Below, in pieces: positions 55,620-63,919 of a stretch of 64,000 nucleotides of DNA. Positions within the stretch are counted from its first letter, which is position 1. Each line of letters begins with the position of its first letter. Made by a program: the position numbers and the translations under genes. Source of the stretch: Pseudoalteromonas fuliginea (lineage in GTDB: Bacteria; Pseudomonadota; Gammaproteobacteria; Enterobacterales; Alteromonadaceae); NCBI RefSeq assembly GCF_000690055.1, contig NZ_JJNZ01000026.1:92421-156420 (forward strand), given 5' to 3'. The notes below the pieces were generated by a model. It was given only the letters and a program-made list of their open reading frames with translations. It had not been told where the DNA came from and did no database searches.

Positions 55620-56749
55620 TGACTGTTGACGTAATTGCACTCGCTCAAGCGCTAATCCAACGAGAGTCAGTAACCCCCGAAGATGCTGGCTGCCAACAAA
55701 TGATGAACGATCGCCTTGCTGCGGTTGGTTTTAATATAGAGCCATTATTTTTTACCGACACACTTAACACTTGGGCTCGAAAAGGCACACAATCACCGCA
55801 CTTTTGTTTTGCAGGTCACACCGATGTGGTGCCAACAGGCCCTGAAAAAAATTGGCAACATCCGCCGTTTTCAGGATTAATAAAAGACGGTCTCTTACAT
55901 GGCCGTGGCGCTGCTGATATGAAAGGCTCACTTGCAGCAATGCTTGTAGCAACCGAGCGTTTTGTTACTAAGCACCCAGATCATAAAGGTTCAATTTCAT
56001 TTTTAATTACTTCTGACGAAGAAGGTCCATTTGTAAACGGGACGACTCGTGTAATTGATACGCTAGAAGCACGCGGTGAAAAAATCGATATGTGCCTAGT
56101 TGGCGAACCTTCATCACGAGATGTACTAGGTGATGTTGTTAAAAATGGTCGAAGAGGCTCACTCACCGCTTTTTTAACCGTTAAGGGCGTACAAGGGCAT
56201 GTAGCCTACCCTCATTTAGCACAAAACCCAATTCATCTAGCAACCCCTGCACTTACTGAGCTTAGCCAAACGGTGTGGGATAACGGAAATGAATACTTCC
56301 CTGCTACCAGCTTTCAAATTTCAAATATTAATGGCGGCACAGGTGCTGGTAATGTGATCCCGGGTGAACTAGAAATACAGTTTAACTTTAGATTTAGCAC
56401 GCAAGTAACGCATGAGCAATTACAACAACGTGTAAATGACATTCTACAAAAGCATAACTTAAATTATGAATTAAGTTGGATAGTAAATGGTTTGCCTTTT
56501 ATTACCGAGCACGGCCCCCTTGTTAATGCCACAGTCAATGCTATTAAATCGGTAACCGGTTTAACCACAAACCTAGAAACCACAGGTGGCACATCTGACG
56601 GGCGTTTTATTGCGCAAACAGGTGCTAAAGTAATTGAACTAGGGCCACGTAACGCTACTATTCATAAAGTAGATGAATGCGTAAGTACCGATGATTTAAT
56701 AGCCCTTACCAACATTTACGAGCAAATATTAGAGCAACTTTTAACATAA
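55619..56749 (+). CDS. dapE: succinyl-diaminopimelate desuccinylase
   Basis: This is a 376-residue M20-family metalloenzyme of lysine and cell-wall diaminopimelate synthesis. It hydrolyses N-succinyl-LL-diaminopimelate. The zinc ligands and catalytic residues appear in [12 protein letters not shown] (near residue 63), [13 protein letters not shown] (near 94), TSDEEGP (catalytic Glu, near 130) and the C-terminal HKVDECV. The length matches E. coli DapE (375). It is coupled to yffB and to the next peptidase gene by TAATG overlaps. Confidence 0.96.
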   Translation: MTVDVIALAQALIQRESVTPEDAGCQQMMNDRLAAVGFNIEPLFFTDTLNTWARKGTQSPHFCFAGHTDVVPTGPEKNWQHPPFSGLIKDGLLHGRGAADMKGSLAAMLVATERFVTKHPDHKGSISFLITSDEEGPFVNGTTRVIDTLEARGEKIDMCLVGEPSSRDVLGDVVKNGRRGSLTAFLTVKGVQGHVAYPHLAQNPIHLATPALTELSQTVWDNGNEYFPATSFQISNINGGTGAGNVIPGELEIQFNFRFSTQVTHEQLQQRVNDILQKHNLNYELSWIVNGLPFITEHGPLVNATVNAIKSVTGLTTNLETTGGTSDGRFIAQTGAKVIELGPRNATIHKVDECVSTDDLIALTNIYEQILEQLLT

Positions 56750-57456
56750 TGGATGCCACTCAACCAACACCAATAATGTGTATTACAGGGCAAAGTGATA
56801 CACATTTAACTGATATACAAAATCATCGCTTGCACAGCGCTATTACTAGCGACTTTTTAGCACTACAAAGTGCAGCTCAAAAAGCGGGATTTGATCTTAC
56901 TATTGCCTCAAGTTTTCGCGACTTTGAACGTCAGTCAATTATTTGGAATAATAAGTTTTTAGGTATTCGACCTGTTTATAATAAACAGCAAGAAATTGTA
57001 GATTTAACTAAGCTAAGCGAGATTGATAAATGTATAGCTATAATGCTCTACTCTGCACTACCTGGGGCAAGCAGGCATCATTTAGGGACTGACTTAGATG
57101 TGTTTGATAAAGCCGCAGTAAGTGATGATTATAAGCTACAGCTAACACCTGATGAATACCTGCAAGGTGGGCCGTTTGCACCTTTAAGTAACTGGCTTGA
57201 TGACAACTTGGGTAAGTTTGGCTTTTATCGCCCTTACCAGCATGATTTAGGTGGCGTCGCACCTGAGCTTTGGCATATAAGCCATATTAAGCAGTCACAA
57301 TTATTAGTGAATAAACTTAGCGAGCAAGTACTTTTTGAATGTATAAAAAACAGTGAACTACAGGGCAAGCAGGCAATACTTGATAACTTACCTGCTATTT
57401 ATACACGCTTTGTAACAAACGTAAGCACACCCCTAAAAGAAGGCTCGCTCAAATAA
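56749..57456 (+). CDS. M15B/VanY-type D-alanyl-D-alanine carboxypeptidase-like protein
   Basis: This is a 235-residue zinc peptidase of family M15. The ligands lie in GASRHHLGTDLDVFD (SxHxxGxxxD, near residue 107) and LWHISH (near residue 176). The SSFRDFERQ segment near residue 50 belongs to the fold. No signal peptide or membrane segment is visible, so it would act in the cytoplasm, perhaps on recycled muropeptides, unless exported in another way. Its start overlaps the dapE stop. The pairing with dapE fits a cell-wall role. Confidence 0.8.
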   Translation: MDATQPTPIMCITGQSDTHLTDIQNHRLHSAITSDFLALQSAAQKAGFDLTIASSFRDFERQSIIWNNKFLGIRPVYNKQQEIVDLTKLSEIDKCIAIMLYSALPGASRHHLGTDLDVFDKAAVSDDYKLQLTPDEYLQGGPFAPLSNWLDDNLGKFGFYRPYQHDLGGVAPELWHISHIKQSQLLVNKLSEQVLFECIKNSELQGKQAILDNLPAIYTRFVTNVSTPLKEGSLK

Positions 57457-57458
57457 TA

Positions 57459-58328
57459 TTATGCCTTCTTTTTATTTAAAATAAATACCAGCACAGCGCC
57501 TAAAATTAACGCGCTTGCGACTACAAACTCCATTGTTACCTGCTCTGATAAAAACAAAACCCCGGCAATGGCTGCAAGTACCGGCACACACAACTGCACA
57601 ACAGCAGCTTGGGTACTTTTAAGCAGTGGCATAGCTACATACCAAACACTGTAACCAATCCCAGATGCTATCGCACCCGAGGCACACGCAAGTAACACCC
57701 CTTCAATACTCATATTTTTTAAATAACTCATACCTACAAGTAATAAAACAGGGATAGCCACTAAGCTTCTTATAAAGTTAAACCCAGTAGTACGCAGTGG
57801 CGATACACACACTTTACCGCGAATACTGTAAATACCCCATGCTATACCGCTGAGTGCCATAAGTGATGCACCAAACAGTGAAGGCACTGCAGCGGATGGC
57901 AGCATTAAATATACAAAGCCGCCTAGCGCCACTATAAACGAGCACCACTGAAGCACACTTAATTGCTCTTTTTGATAAATACCCCAGCCAATCATAGTAA
58001 GTTGCACAGCGGAAAACAAAATAAGTGCGCCAGTGCCTGTATCGAGCTCTACGTAGGCAATCGAAAAACAAAGTGCATAAACCAAAAGGCTAATACTGCT
58101 TTGCCAGCTTCCTCTGTCACTTATAATAGCGGGGTTAAATGTGCCTTTACGTTTTAAATTATGGGTATAAATAGCCATTATAATGCCCAAACACGCTGCA
58201 CCACTTAGTAAGCGAATAACTGTAAAGTTCCAAGCATCTATATAGCCTTCGGCTAAAGCCATTCTGCAAAAAAGAGAATTTGCGGCAAACGCAATTAAAG
58301 CAATGATTGTGTATATGGTGGCTTTCAA
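57459..58328 (-). CDS. EamA/DMT-family permease downstream of the bufferin genes
   Basis: This is a 289-residue inner-membrane transporter of the drug/metabolite transporter superfamily, with about ten helices in two EamA halves (GASLMALSGIAWGIYSIRGK begins the second). I chose the TTG at 58328, which has AAGGA 7 bases upstream; an ATG at 58355 has no such site. It follows the DUF2063 gene by 39 bp on the same strand and may be co-transcribed. Whether it moves a metal, a metallophore or an unrelated metabolite cannot be read from the sequence. Confidence 0.82.
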   Translation of the reverse strand: MKATIYTIIALIAFAANSLFCRMALAEGYIDAWNFTVIRLLSGAACLGIIMAIYTHNLKRKGTFNPAIISDRGSWQSSISLLVYALCFSIAYVELDTGTGALILFSAVQLTMIGWGIYQKEQLSVLQWCSFIVALGGFVYLMLPSAAVPSLFGASLMALSGIAWGIYSIRGKVCVSPLRTTGFNFIRSLVAIPVLLLVGMSYLKNMSIEGVLLACASGAIASGIGYSVWYVAMPLLKSTQAAVVQLCVPVLAAIAGVLFLSEQVTMEFVVASALILGAVLVFILNKKKA

Positions 58329-58367
58329 AAAAATTCCTTTGCAACAAAAAAACATTGTTGTTTAAAC

Positions 58368-59141
58368 TTACTCGTTAATTAACCAACCACGTTCAAGCCA
58401 CTGATTAATTTTAGTAATTAAAAACCCAGCGATTTGCTCACCAGGGAGCTCATTTAAACAGGATTGGCATAACTGTGCAAAGGGTGTGTTTTGTTTTAAT
58501 AGATTCAGCAAGCGATGCTCTTGTTCATCAACGCTTAAATATTGTGTACGCCTGTCAATATCACGTGCAATAACCCAAAAGCGAGGTTCTGAGGCTATTG
58601 GTTCTGGCGGTGTTTGCTTTTCTTTTATTGCCTGCCAACTTTCAACCGCCAACGTATTAAACGCGACTAACTGTACACTTGGATGTAATTTTAATAGTAA
58701 ATTTGGCCATTGCTGTGGTTCAATACTTTCAAGCTCTGATACATTGAGTAATGTTTTATCGCTTGCATCAAACGCGCTTAGCAATAGTCGTTCAAATTTG
58801 GCTATATCTGCAAGTATGGGGTAATCGTTAAAAGGAGTATTGGTGGCTAAGTAATCAGGTAATTTATCTGCAAAAATTCGTAGTGACGTATGAGTTGAAG
58901 GATATAAAGCTAAATAACCATCAACCATCATCTCAAATAAATCATCACCTAAGTAAATGCCCAACTGTTCGTGATCTTGTTCTACAACAGCTCTTAAACG
59001 AATTTTATAAGCGTTTTGATAAATAGAGAGTCGCTGTTGTGTGTTTAACTGCCCTTGCTGCGCAATTTGGTCGCTAATATCCGAACTTTCACCTTGCAGT
59101 AAATCCATAAACTGTTGTTGCAGCTTCGCTAAATCGCTCAT
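58368..59141 (-). CDS. bufC: DUF2063 bufferin partner protein (BufC/HvfC-like)
   Basis: This is a 257-residue cytoplasmic protein. The N-terminal ~95 residues match DUF2063 (LQQQFMDLLQG, QRLSIYQNAYKIRLRAVVEQDHEQLGIYLGD). The C-terminal half is an RRE-like region that in this family helps a DUF692 enzyme recognise its peptide substrate. Its ATG overlaps the DUF692 stop (ATGA), which supports a stable enzyme complex. The combination DUF692 plus DUF2063 downstream of a Cys-rich precursor defines bufferin-type operons. Confidence 0.88.
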   Translation of the reverse strand: MSDLAKLQQQFMDLLQGESSDISDQIAQQGQLNTQQRLSIYQNAYKIRLRAVVEQDHEQLGIYLGDDLFEMMVDGYLALYPSTHTSLRIFADKLPDYLATNTPFNDYPILADIAKFERLLLSAFDASDKTLLNVSELESIEPQQWPNLLLKLHPSVQLVAFNTLAVESWQAIKEKQTPPEPIASEPRFWVIARDIDRRTQYLSVDEQEHRLLNLLKQNTPFAQLCQSCLNELPGEQIAGFLITKINQWLERGWLINE

Positions 59142-59968
59142 GCTCTAATATCCCAAAACGGTTTCACTAGCGTTTTAGCATGCTCAAGCTCAGTTATTAA
59201 ATCATCAAGGGAGCCAATATTATCATCGCGTTCAATCATAGTACTTACAGGGCCTAATGTTTTTGCATACTGAGCATATAAGTCCCATACCGCATCTGGG
59301 ACATCTTCATCATGAGTATCTATAATATGCGTACCAAAGTCTTGATGTCCTGCTAAGTGAATTTGCGCAATAGCAGTACTCGGAATAGCCGATAAATAAT
59401 CCATTGCGTTAAAGTCGTGATTACGTGCACTTACATAAACATTGTTTACATCCATTAAAAACTTACAGCCAGTTTGCTTATGTAATTGCGCTAAAAATTC
59501 CCACTCACTCATTTGTGAAGCGTTGTATGTTAAATAACTCGACACATTTTCAAAAATCATCTCTCGGCCTAGGTAGTCCTGAACTTGCGATATTTTATTA
59601 GCTAAATGTTCAAGCGCCTCATTGGTGTAAGGCATTGGCAGTAAATCGTGGCTATTTATGCCGCCAACTTGAGTGAAGCATAAATGATCAGACACCCACT
59701 GCGGCTCTACTCTTGCAATGGTGTTTTTTAACTGATTTAAATAGTCTTTGTTGATTGCGTCTGTACTACCAATCGACATTGATACACCATGCATCACAAT
59801 GGGGTAATCAGATCTGATTTTATTTAAATAATGCCAAGGTTTTCCACCGGCTACAAAATAGTTTTCTGAAATAATTTCAAACCAATCTACAGCTGGTTTC
59901 TCTGCAATAATTTGCTCAAAATGAGGGGCTCTTAGTCCTAAACCAAAACCTAAAAAACGATTTGTCAT
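59138..59968 (-). CDS. bufB: DUF692 multinuclear non-haem iron oxidative enzyme (BufB/MbnB-like)
   Basis: This is a 276-residue TIM-barrel enzyme of the MNIO family, which modifies cysteines of ribosomal peptides (as MbnB does with methanobactin). Candidate iron ligands are H60 (VMHGVSM), D94 and H95 (WVSDHLCF), E140 (FENVSSY), D173 with N175/N176 (LMDVNNVYVSARNH), H204 and H208 (IHLAGHQD), and D217/H219 (DTHDEDVP). I chose the ATG at 59968, which has AAGGA upstream; the frame extends 41 codons further without family support. The substrate is presumably the Cys-rich lipoprotein encoded upstream. Confidence 0.92.
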   Translation of the reverse strand: MTNRFLGFGLGLRAPHFEQIIAEKPAVDWFEIISENYFVAGGKPWHYLNKIRSDYPIVMHGVSMSIGSTDAINKDYLNQLKNTIARVEPQWVSDHLCFTQVGGINSHDLLPMPYTNEALEHLANKISQVQDYLGREMIFENVSSYLTYNASQMSEWEFLAQLHKQTGCKFLMDVNNVYVSARNHDFNAMDYLSAIPSTAIAQIHLAGHQDFGTHIIDTHDEDVPDAVWDLYAQYAKTLGPVSTMIERDDNIGSLDDLITELEHAKTLVKPFWDIRA

Positions 59969-59978
59969 AAACTTCCTT

Positions 59979-60017
59979 AATAAGCCTGAATAATAAAATA
60001 CATCGTTCAGGCTTATT
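59979..60017 (-). promoter_or_regulatory. stem-loop just before the bufB ribosome-binding site
   Basis: AATAAGCCTGAA (59979-59990) and its perfect complement (60006-60017) form a 12-bp stem with a 15-base loop. On the minus-strand mRNA the 3' arm ends where the AAGGA of bufB begins. There is no following U tract, so it is not a standard terminator. It may stabilise or process the transcript and lower enzyme output relative to precursor. Confidence 0.6.
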
Positions 60018-60038
60018 TTATGCGTTCGATAAATTTTT

Positions 60039-60144
60039 ATACCAATTGCATTAAATTTGTGATCTATTATAGCGCTAAGAAAATAACGCAATAAGTGTGC
60101 TATTTAATGCGATAAAAAGATCATATTTTTAATAAAATTGGTAT
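60039..60144. mobile_element. MITE-like element, family B, copy 2 (106 bp), abutting the bufA stop
   Basis: It begins ATACCAATTGCATT and ends AAATTGGTAT, with the same ends as the copies at 31993 and 63261 but a shorter, different core. Its last base is the third base of the bufA stop codon (TAA at 60144-60146, minus strand). An inner inverted pairing (tgatctatta / gatcatattt) suggests a stable hairpin in RNA. It separates bufA from bufB. Confidence 0.7.
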
Positions 60145-60602
60145 TAGCTACCTACAGAACCACCAATGTCACCACATGCTTTTGCTGGCATTGATACAAA
60201 ACCAGTCCCTTTACATGATGCATGTCCAGCGCACGCGTTATTAGCTGTTTTACAATCATTATGACCGCCACATACATTTACATCATTACAATGTACTAAA
60301 TCAGCTTTAGCTACACTGCCAACCCATTTATCTTTTACTTTACCGCCAACGTCAGCACACGCTTTTGCAGGCATAGCTACAAAACCAGTACCTTTACATG
60401 ATGCTTGACCAGCACATGCATTTTCAGCTGTTTTACAATCGTTATGACCGCCACACACATTTGCATCGTAACAATGAACTAAATCAGTTGTTGCGCCATT
60501 ATTTGCAACAGAACTTGATGGTGATGTTTCTGCCTCTGTAGCATTACAACCAACTAAACCTGCAACCATTACAGCCATTGCTGCACCTGTGAACTTTTTC
60601 AT
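60144..60602 (-). CDS. bufA: bufferin-type metallophore precursor, two-repeat lipoprotein (BufA2-like)
   Basis: This is a 152-residue Cys-rich exported protein. The N-terminus has a lipobox LVGC at residues 16-19. Two tandem repeats offset by 61 residues follow, each with six cysteines in identical spacing: 44, 50, 56, 63, 69, 82 and 105, 111, 117, 124, 130, 143. Each repeat contains [24 protein letters not shown] and MPAKAC. The pattern fits BufA2-like peptides whose cysteines are modified by a DUF692 enzyme to bind copper or other metals. AGAGGAAAT precedes the ATG. It heads the bufABC unit. Confidence 0.87.
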   Translation of the reverse strand: MKKFTGAAMAVMVAGLVGCNATEAETSPSSSVANNGATTDLVHCYDANVCGGHNDCKTAENACAGQASCKGTGFVAMPAKACADVGGKVKDKWVGSVAKADLVHCNDVNVCGGHNDCKTANNACAGHASCKGTGFVSMPAKACGDIGGSVGS

Positions 60603-60826
60603 TTTTTATTTCCTCTGAGTGATATAACAAATAGCTAGACCGTAAAAGCTAAATTACTATTTCAGTGTAGTTGATAAAAATTAATAGAATTCACGTTTTG
60701 TTCACCAGTGTGATCTTATATTTCTAGATTAGCAGGCAATTTTACTCTACGATTTTTTACAATATTTCACACATTTAGCTAAAAATAATATGTTAATGTA
60801 TGCAGGTAAATTAAGAGGAGTGCGCA

Positions 60827-62191
60827 GTGCGCCTAAGTATAACTTTAAGCTTTTGTTTTATTTTAAGTGGGTGTAGCACAATAGGTTTTAGTGACCTATT
60901 TAATGACTATGCCACGCAAATGACACCAATAAGAAATGCGATCGAGAAAAATAACATCGAAGAAGCGCAATCCCTTATTGCTAATAATAGCACCCTGCAC
61001 AGCAGCTACTTACTCAACCAACTCGAGCAAGCTCGTTTAAACGACTTAGCGAATACAGCAAATGATGCACAAAGCAAATTCGAGAATGTGTATACGCAAA
61101 TGCAAAAAAAACGTGAAGCCGCCAAAATACAGGTAAGTGCAGGGCTTGAACAAAGTAATGCGTTATTTACTAACGACTCAGCCATTACCTATGTTCCACC
61201 TGCTTACGAAATGAGCATGCTTCATAGCTATAAAGCACTTAACTATGTATATAAAAATGATATTGAAGGCGCTTTAGTAGAAATTCGTAGAGCTAATAAA
61301 GTACAAGTTGATGCACTTGCAGAAAATCAAACTGAAGTAGACTCAACAATAAAAGAAGCGCAACAGCACTACCCGAGTATGAACAATGTAACCAGGGATG
61401 TAAAAAATGGCTTTCAAAATGCCTACACGTTTTACTTATCTGCTTTGCTTTACCAAAGTGCTAAACAATACGACGATGCTTATATTGATTATAAAAAAGC
61501 ACTCGCTATACAACCTAACAATATTTATTTACAACAGGACGTAATACGCCTTGCTAAAAAACAAGGGTTTGCGCAAGACTTAAGTGAATTCAAAAAACGT
61601 TTTAGTGATGCGCCAACTATTTCTTCATCACAAGGCGAAGTGATTGTTTTATTTGAACAAGGCTTAGTACCAAAACAAGATGAATTTAAACTGCGCTTAC
61701 CAATTTATTCATCACGTGGCGATGCACGCTTTTATAGCCTAGCAATGCCGGTATATAAAGATAACGCCTATGTGCGCCGTTTTAACACCATAAACATTGA
61801 TGCACAAAGCTTAACGCTTAGTCCACTGGTACACATTGAAGCACTTGCAGCCAAAACATTAGAAGATCAAATACCTGCAAAAGTAGCCCGTCAAGTACTT
61901 AGGTTAGTGGCAAAAGAAAAAGTGCGTGCAGAATTTGCTCGCAGCGCCGGTGATGTAGGTAACATAATTGCCAATATTTATAATTTGGCATCTGAGCAAG
62001 CTGATACACGCAGTTGGCTTACGCTTCCAAATCAAATAAGTGTTGCAAGGCAAAACCTAAATACAGGTGAGCATTCTCTGCATATAGGCACACAAGCGCC
62101 TATAAATTTCACCATTAGTAAGCAAGGGTTAACGTTAATTTACTTAACCTCTATCAATAACTACTTTAATTACCACGTAGTTCAACTTTAG
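60827..62191 (+). CDS. COG3014 lipoprotein with TPR-like repeats, upstream of lpoB
   Basis: This is a 454-residue lipoprotein of the COG3014 group. The lipobox LSGC is at residue 16. A region of about residues 130-230 has tetratricopeptide-like helices (MLHSYKALNYVYKNDIEGALVEIRRA and SALLYQSAKQYDDAYIDYKKAL). Translation starts at GTG with AAGAGGAG 6 bases upstream. It is the first gene of an operon with ycfL and lpoB. It probably belongs to the peptidoglycan-synthesis control set, but no direct role is known. Confidence 0.83.
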   Translation: MRLSITLSFCFILSGCSTIGFSDLFNDYATQMTPIRNAIEKNNIEEAQSLIANNSTLHSSYLLNQLEQARLNDLANTANDAQSKFENVYTQMQKKREAAKIQVSAGLEQSNALFTNDSAITYVPPAYEMSMLHSYKALNYVYKNDIEGALVEIRRANKVQVDALAENQTEVDSTIKEAQQHYPSMNNVTRDVKNGFQNAYTFYLSALLYQSAKQYDDAYIDYKKALAIQPNNIYLQQDVIRLAKKQGFAQDLSEFKKRFSDAPTISSSQGEVIVLFEQGLVPKQDEFKLRLPIYSSRGDARFYSLAMPVYKDNAYVRRFNTINIDAQSLTLSPLVHIEALAAKTLEDQIPAKVARQVLRLVAKEKVRAEFARSAGDVGNIIANIYNLASEQADTRSWLTLPNQISVARQNLNTGEHSLHIGTQAPINFTISKQGLTLIYLTSINNYFNYHVVQL

Positions 62192-62199
62192 GAGCCATC

Positions 62200-62625
62200 A
62201 TGAAATACATAGCGCCATTATTAGCAGTACTAATGCTAAGTGCATGTTCAAGTAAACCGATTACATCCGGTATTTCTGTTGAACAAAATAAAAGCCAGTT
62301 TAATGAGCAATTACGTGTTGATAACCCAGCTTTAAGTAAAAAGCTGACTATAACTGACATAAAGACCCGTCAAACAAACCAGTTAACCGATGTGGTAGTG
62401 ACACTTTCGAGTCAGTATAAAAAATCACAGTATTTACAGTATCAATTTAATTGGTTTGATAAAGACGGCTTTGTTATTAAAGGCAACCACTCACCTTGGC
62501 AAGCACTCACCTTATTTGGTTTTGCAAAAACACAATTACCGGGCTTAGCACCAAGCTCTGATGCAGTTACCTTTTCTTTAGCAGTAAGAGAAGTGTCTAC
62601 CGAATCACAAGAATTTAAAGATTAA
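62200..62625 (+). CDS. ycfL: YcfL family lipoprotein (DUF1425)
   Basis: This is a 141-residue lipoprotein with lipobox LSAC at residue 16. The mature domain is a beta-sandwich of the DUF1425 family; LQYQFNWFDKDGFVIKGNHSPWQALTLFGFAKTQLPGLAPS is the typical core. The function is unknown. TAGGAG precedes the ATG, and the gene lies between the COG3014 lipoprotein and lpoB, the same order (ycfL-lpoB) as in E. coli. Confidence 0.88.
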   Translation: MKYIAPLLAVLMLSACSSKPITSGISVEQNKSQFNEQLRVDNPALSKKLTITDIKTRQTNQLTDVVVTLSSQYKKSQYLQYQFNWFDKDGFVIKGNHSPWQALTLFGFAKTQLPGLAPSSDAVTFSLAVREVSTESQEFKD

Positions 62626-62636
62626 AGGAAACAACC

Positions 62637-63257
62637 ATGATCATCAGTAACAAATTTAAAACAGCATCAACTTACGCTTTAGTTGGCTTGAGCGCTTTAG
62701 TATTAAGTGGCTGTGCTAATAAAGCCGTAGTAAGTTATGGCGACGCACAAGCCGTAGAAACAACCGATATTAATTTTGGCTCTACTGACTTACAAAAAGT
62801 AGCGAGCCAAATGACCGATTCATTACTCAGCTCACCCGTTGTTGGCACAATGACCGCTAATAAACGCCCTGTAGTATTTGTTGAGCGTATTAAAAACAAA
62901 ACCAGTGAACACATTGATACTGAATCAATCACCGATTCAATCTCAACACAAATGCTACGCAGCGGTAAGTTCCGTTTTGTAGATATGACGCGTGTTGAGT
63001 CAGTACGTGAGCAATTAACGTTTCAGAACGAAGATGCCCTTGTTAACCCTGCAACAGCCGTTGCATTTGGTAAACAAATTGGCGCGCAATATATGTTATA
63101 CGGAAATTTATCGAGCATAGTTAAATCAAATGCCGATAAATCAGACGTATACTATAAATTTACGATGCGTTTAATGGATATGGAAAGCGGCCTAGTTGAA
63201 TGGGCAGACGAAACTGAAATTCGTAAAACGAAAGAAAAATCAACCTTTGGCTGGTAG
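62637..63257 (+). CDS. lpoB: penicillin-binding protein activator LpoB
   Basis: This is a 206-residue outer-membrane lipoprotein that activates the glycosyltransferase-transpeptidase PBP1B. The lipobox LSGC is at about residue 26, slightly later than usual. The globular domain has VVFVERIKNKTSEHIDTESITDSISTQMLRSGKFRFVD near residue 80 and GAQYMLYGNLSSIV near residue 147, as in the family. AAAGGA lies upstream of the ATG. It ends the three-gene lipoprotein operon. Confidence 0.92.
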   Translation: MIISNKFKTASTYALVGLSALVLSGCANKAVVSYGDAQAVETTDINFGSTDLQKVASQMTDSLLSSPVVGTMTANKRPVVFVERIKNKTSEHIDTESITDSISTQMLRSGKFRFVDMTRVESVREQLTFQNEDALVNPATAVAFGKQIGAQYMLYGNLSSIVKSNADKSDVYYKFTMRLMDMESGLVEWADETEIRKTKEKSTFGW

Positions 63258-63260
63258 CTA

Positions 63261-63421
63261 ATACCAATCGGCTTATATATGGGGTCTATTTAACGTTAAG
63301 AAAATTACGCTAGTACTAGACAGAGATTTTTGTATCTAGTGGTTCTAAATAAAAAATTTTTAACGACGTTATAGCGCAATTTAATTCGTTAAATTGATCA
63401 AAGATTTATGCAGGTTGGTAT
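63261..63421. mobile_element. MITE-like element, family B, copy 3 (161 bp)
   Basis: It begins ATACCAATCGGCTTATATATG and ends GCAGGTTGGTAT. It aligns over its full length with the copy at 31993. It starts 4 bp after the lpoB stop and ends 14 bp before the next start codon, so it fills almost the whole intergenic space. It may act as a terminator or transcript stabiliser there. Confidence 0.8.
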
Positions 63422-63435
63422 AAAAGGAGCAAGTT

Positions 63436-63903
63436 ATGAAAGCAATTACTGTAATTATGTGCGCTTTACTTACAATAAGTGCGCCTACGTTTGCTAAATA
63501 CGAGCGCAATAAAGCAGTCCCTGTGCAGCAAGTTTTATTTGGTGACGTAAAATCGGTACGCAATATTACCGAACAAGAAATCATTCAAGACAAAAACAAC
63601 GGCTGGAAAACCTTCGGCGGTGCATTACTCGGCGGTGTTGTAGGCAACCAGTTTGGTGGCGGCAGCGGCCGCACAGTAGCAACAATATTAGGCTCGGTAA
63701 TTGGCGGCAGTATTGCGCATAATAGGCAGCAGCAAAGTCATTATCAGCAAAATCATTTTGTAGAGTTATTAATACAAGTTGAAAACGGCGACCAGTTTAT
63801 GGTTGTTCAAGATCAAGACCAATCAATGCGCTTTAGCAAAGGCGATAACGTAAGATTAGTTTACTTGAACGACAACACAGTGCGTGTAGATAAAGCGTAC
63901 TAG
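63436..63903 (+). CDS. glycine-zipper 2TM-domain protein, exported
   Basis: This is a 155-residue protein with a signal peptide (about residues 1-20, ending FAKYE). The central glycine zipper FGGALLGGVVGNQFGGGSGRTVATILGSVIGG (residues about 60-92) is typical of Rickettsia 17-kDa-antigen/SlyB-like proteins. A beta-rich C-terminal part follows. It is likely in the envelope. A strong AAAGGAG precedes the ATG, right at the border of the MITE-like element. Function unknown. Confidence 0.82.
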   Translation: MKAITVIMCALLTISAPTFAKYERNKAVPVQQVLFGDVKSVRNITEQEIIQDKNNGWKTFGGALLGGVVGNQFGGGSGRTVATILGSVIGGSIAHNRQQQSHYQQNHFVELLIQVENGDQFMVVQDQDQSMRFSKGDNVRLVYLNDNTVRVDKAY

Positions 63904-63919
63904 GACGTGCTGAACTTTG

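Noticed and set aside
63410..63430. A -10-like TATAAA formed at the right end of the MITE-like element before the glycine-zipper gene
   Set aside because: It overlaps the ribosome-binding region, too close to the start codon to be that gene's promoter.
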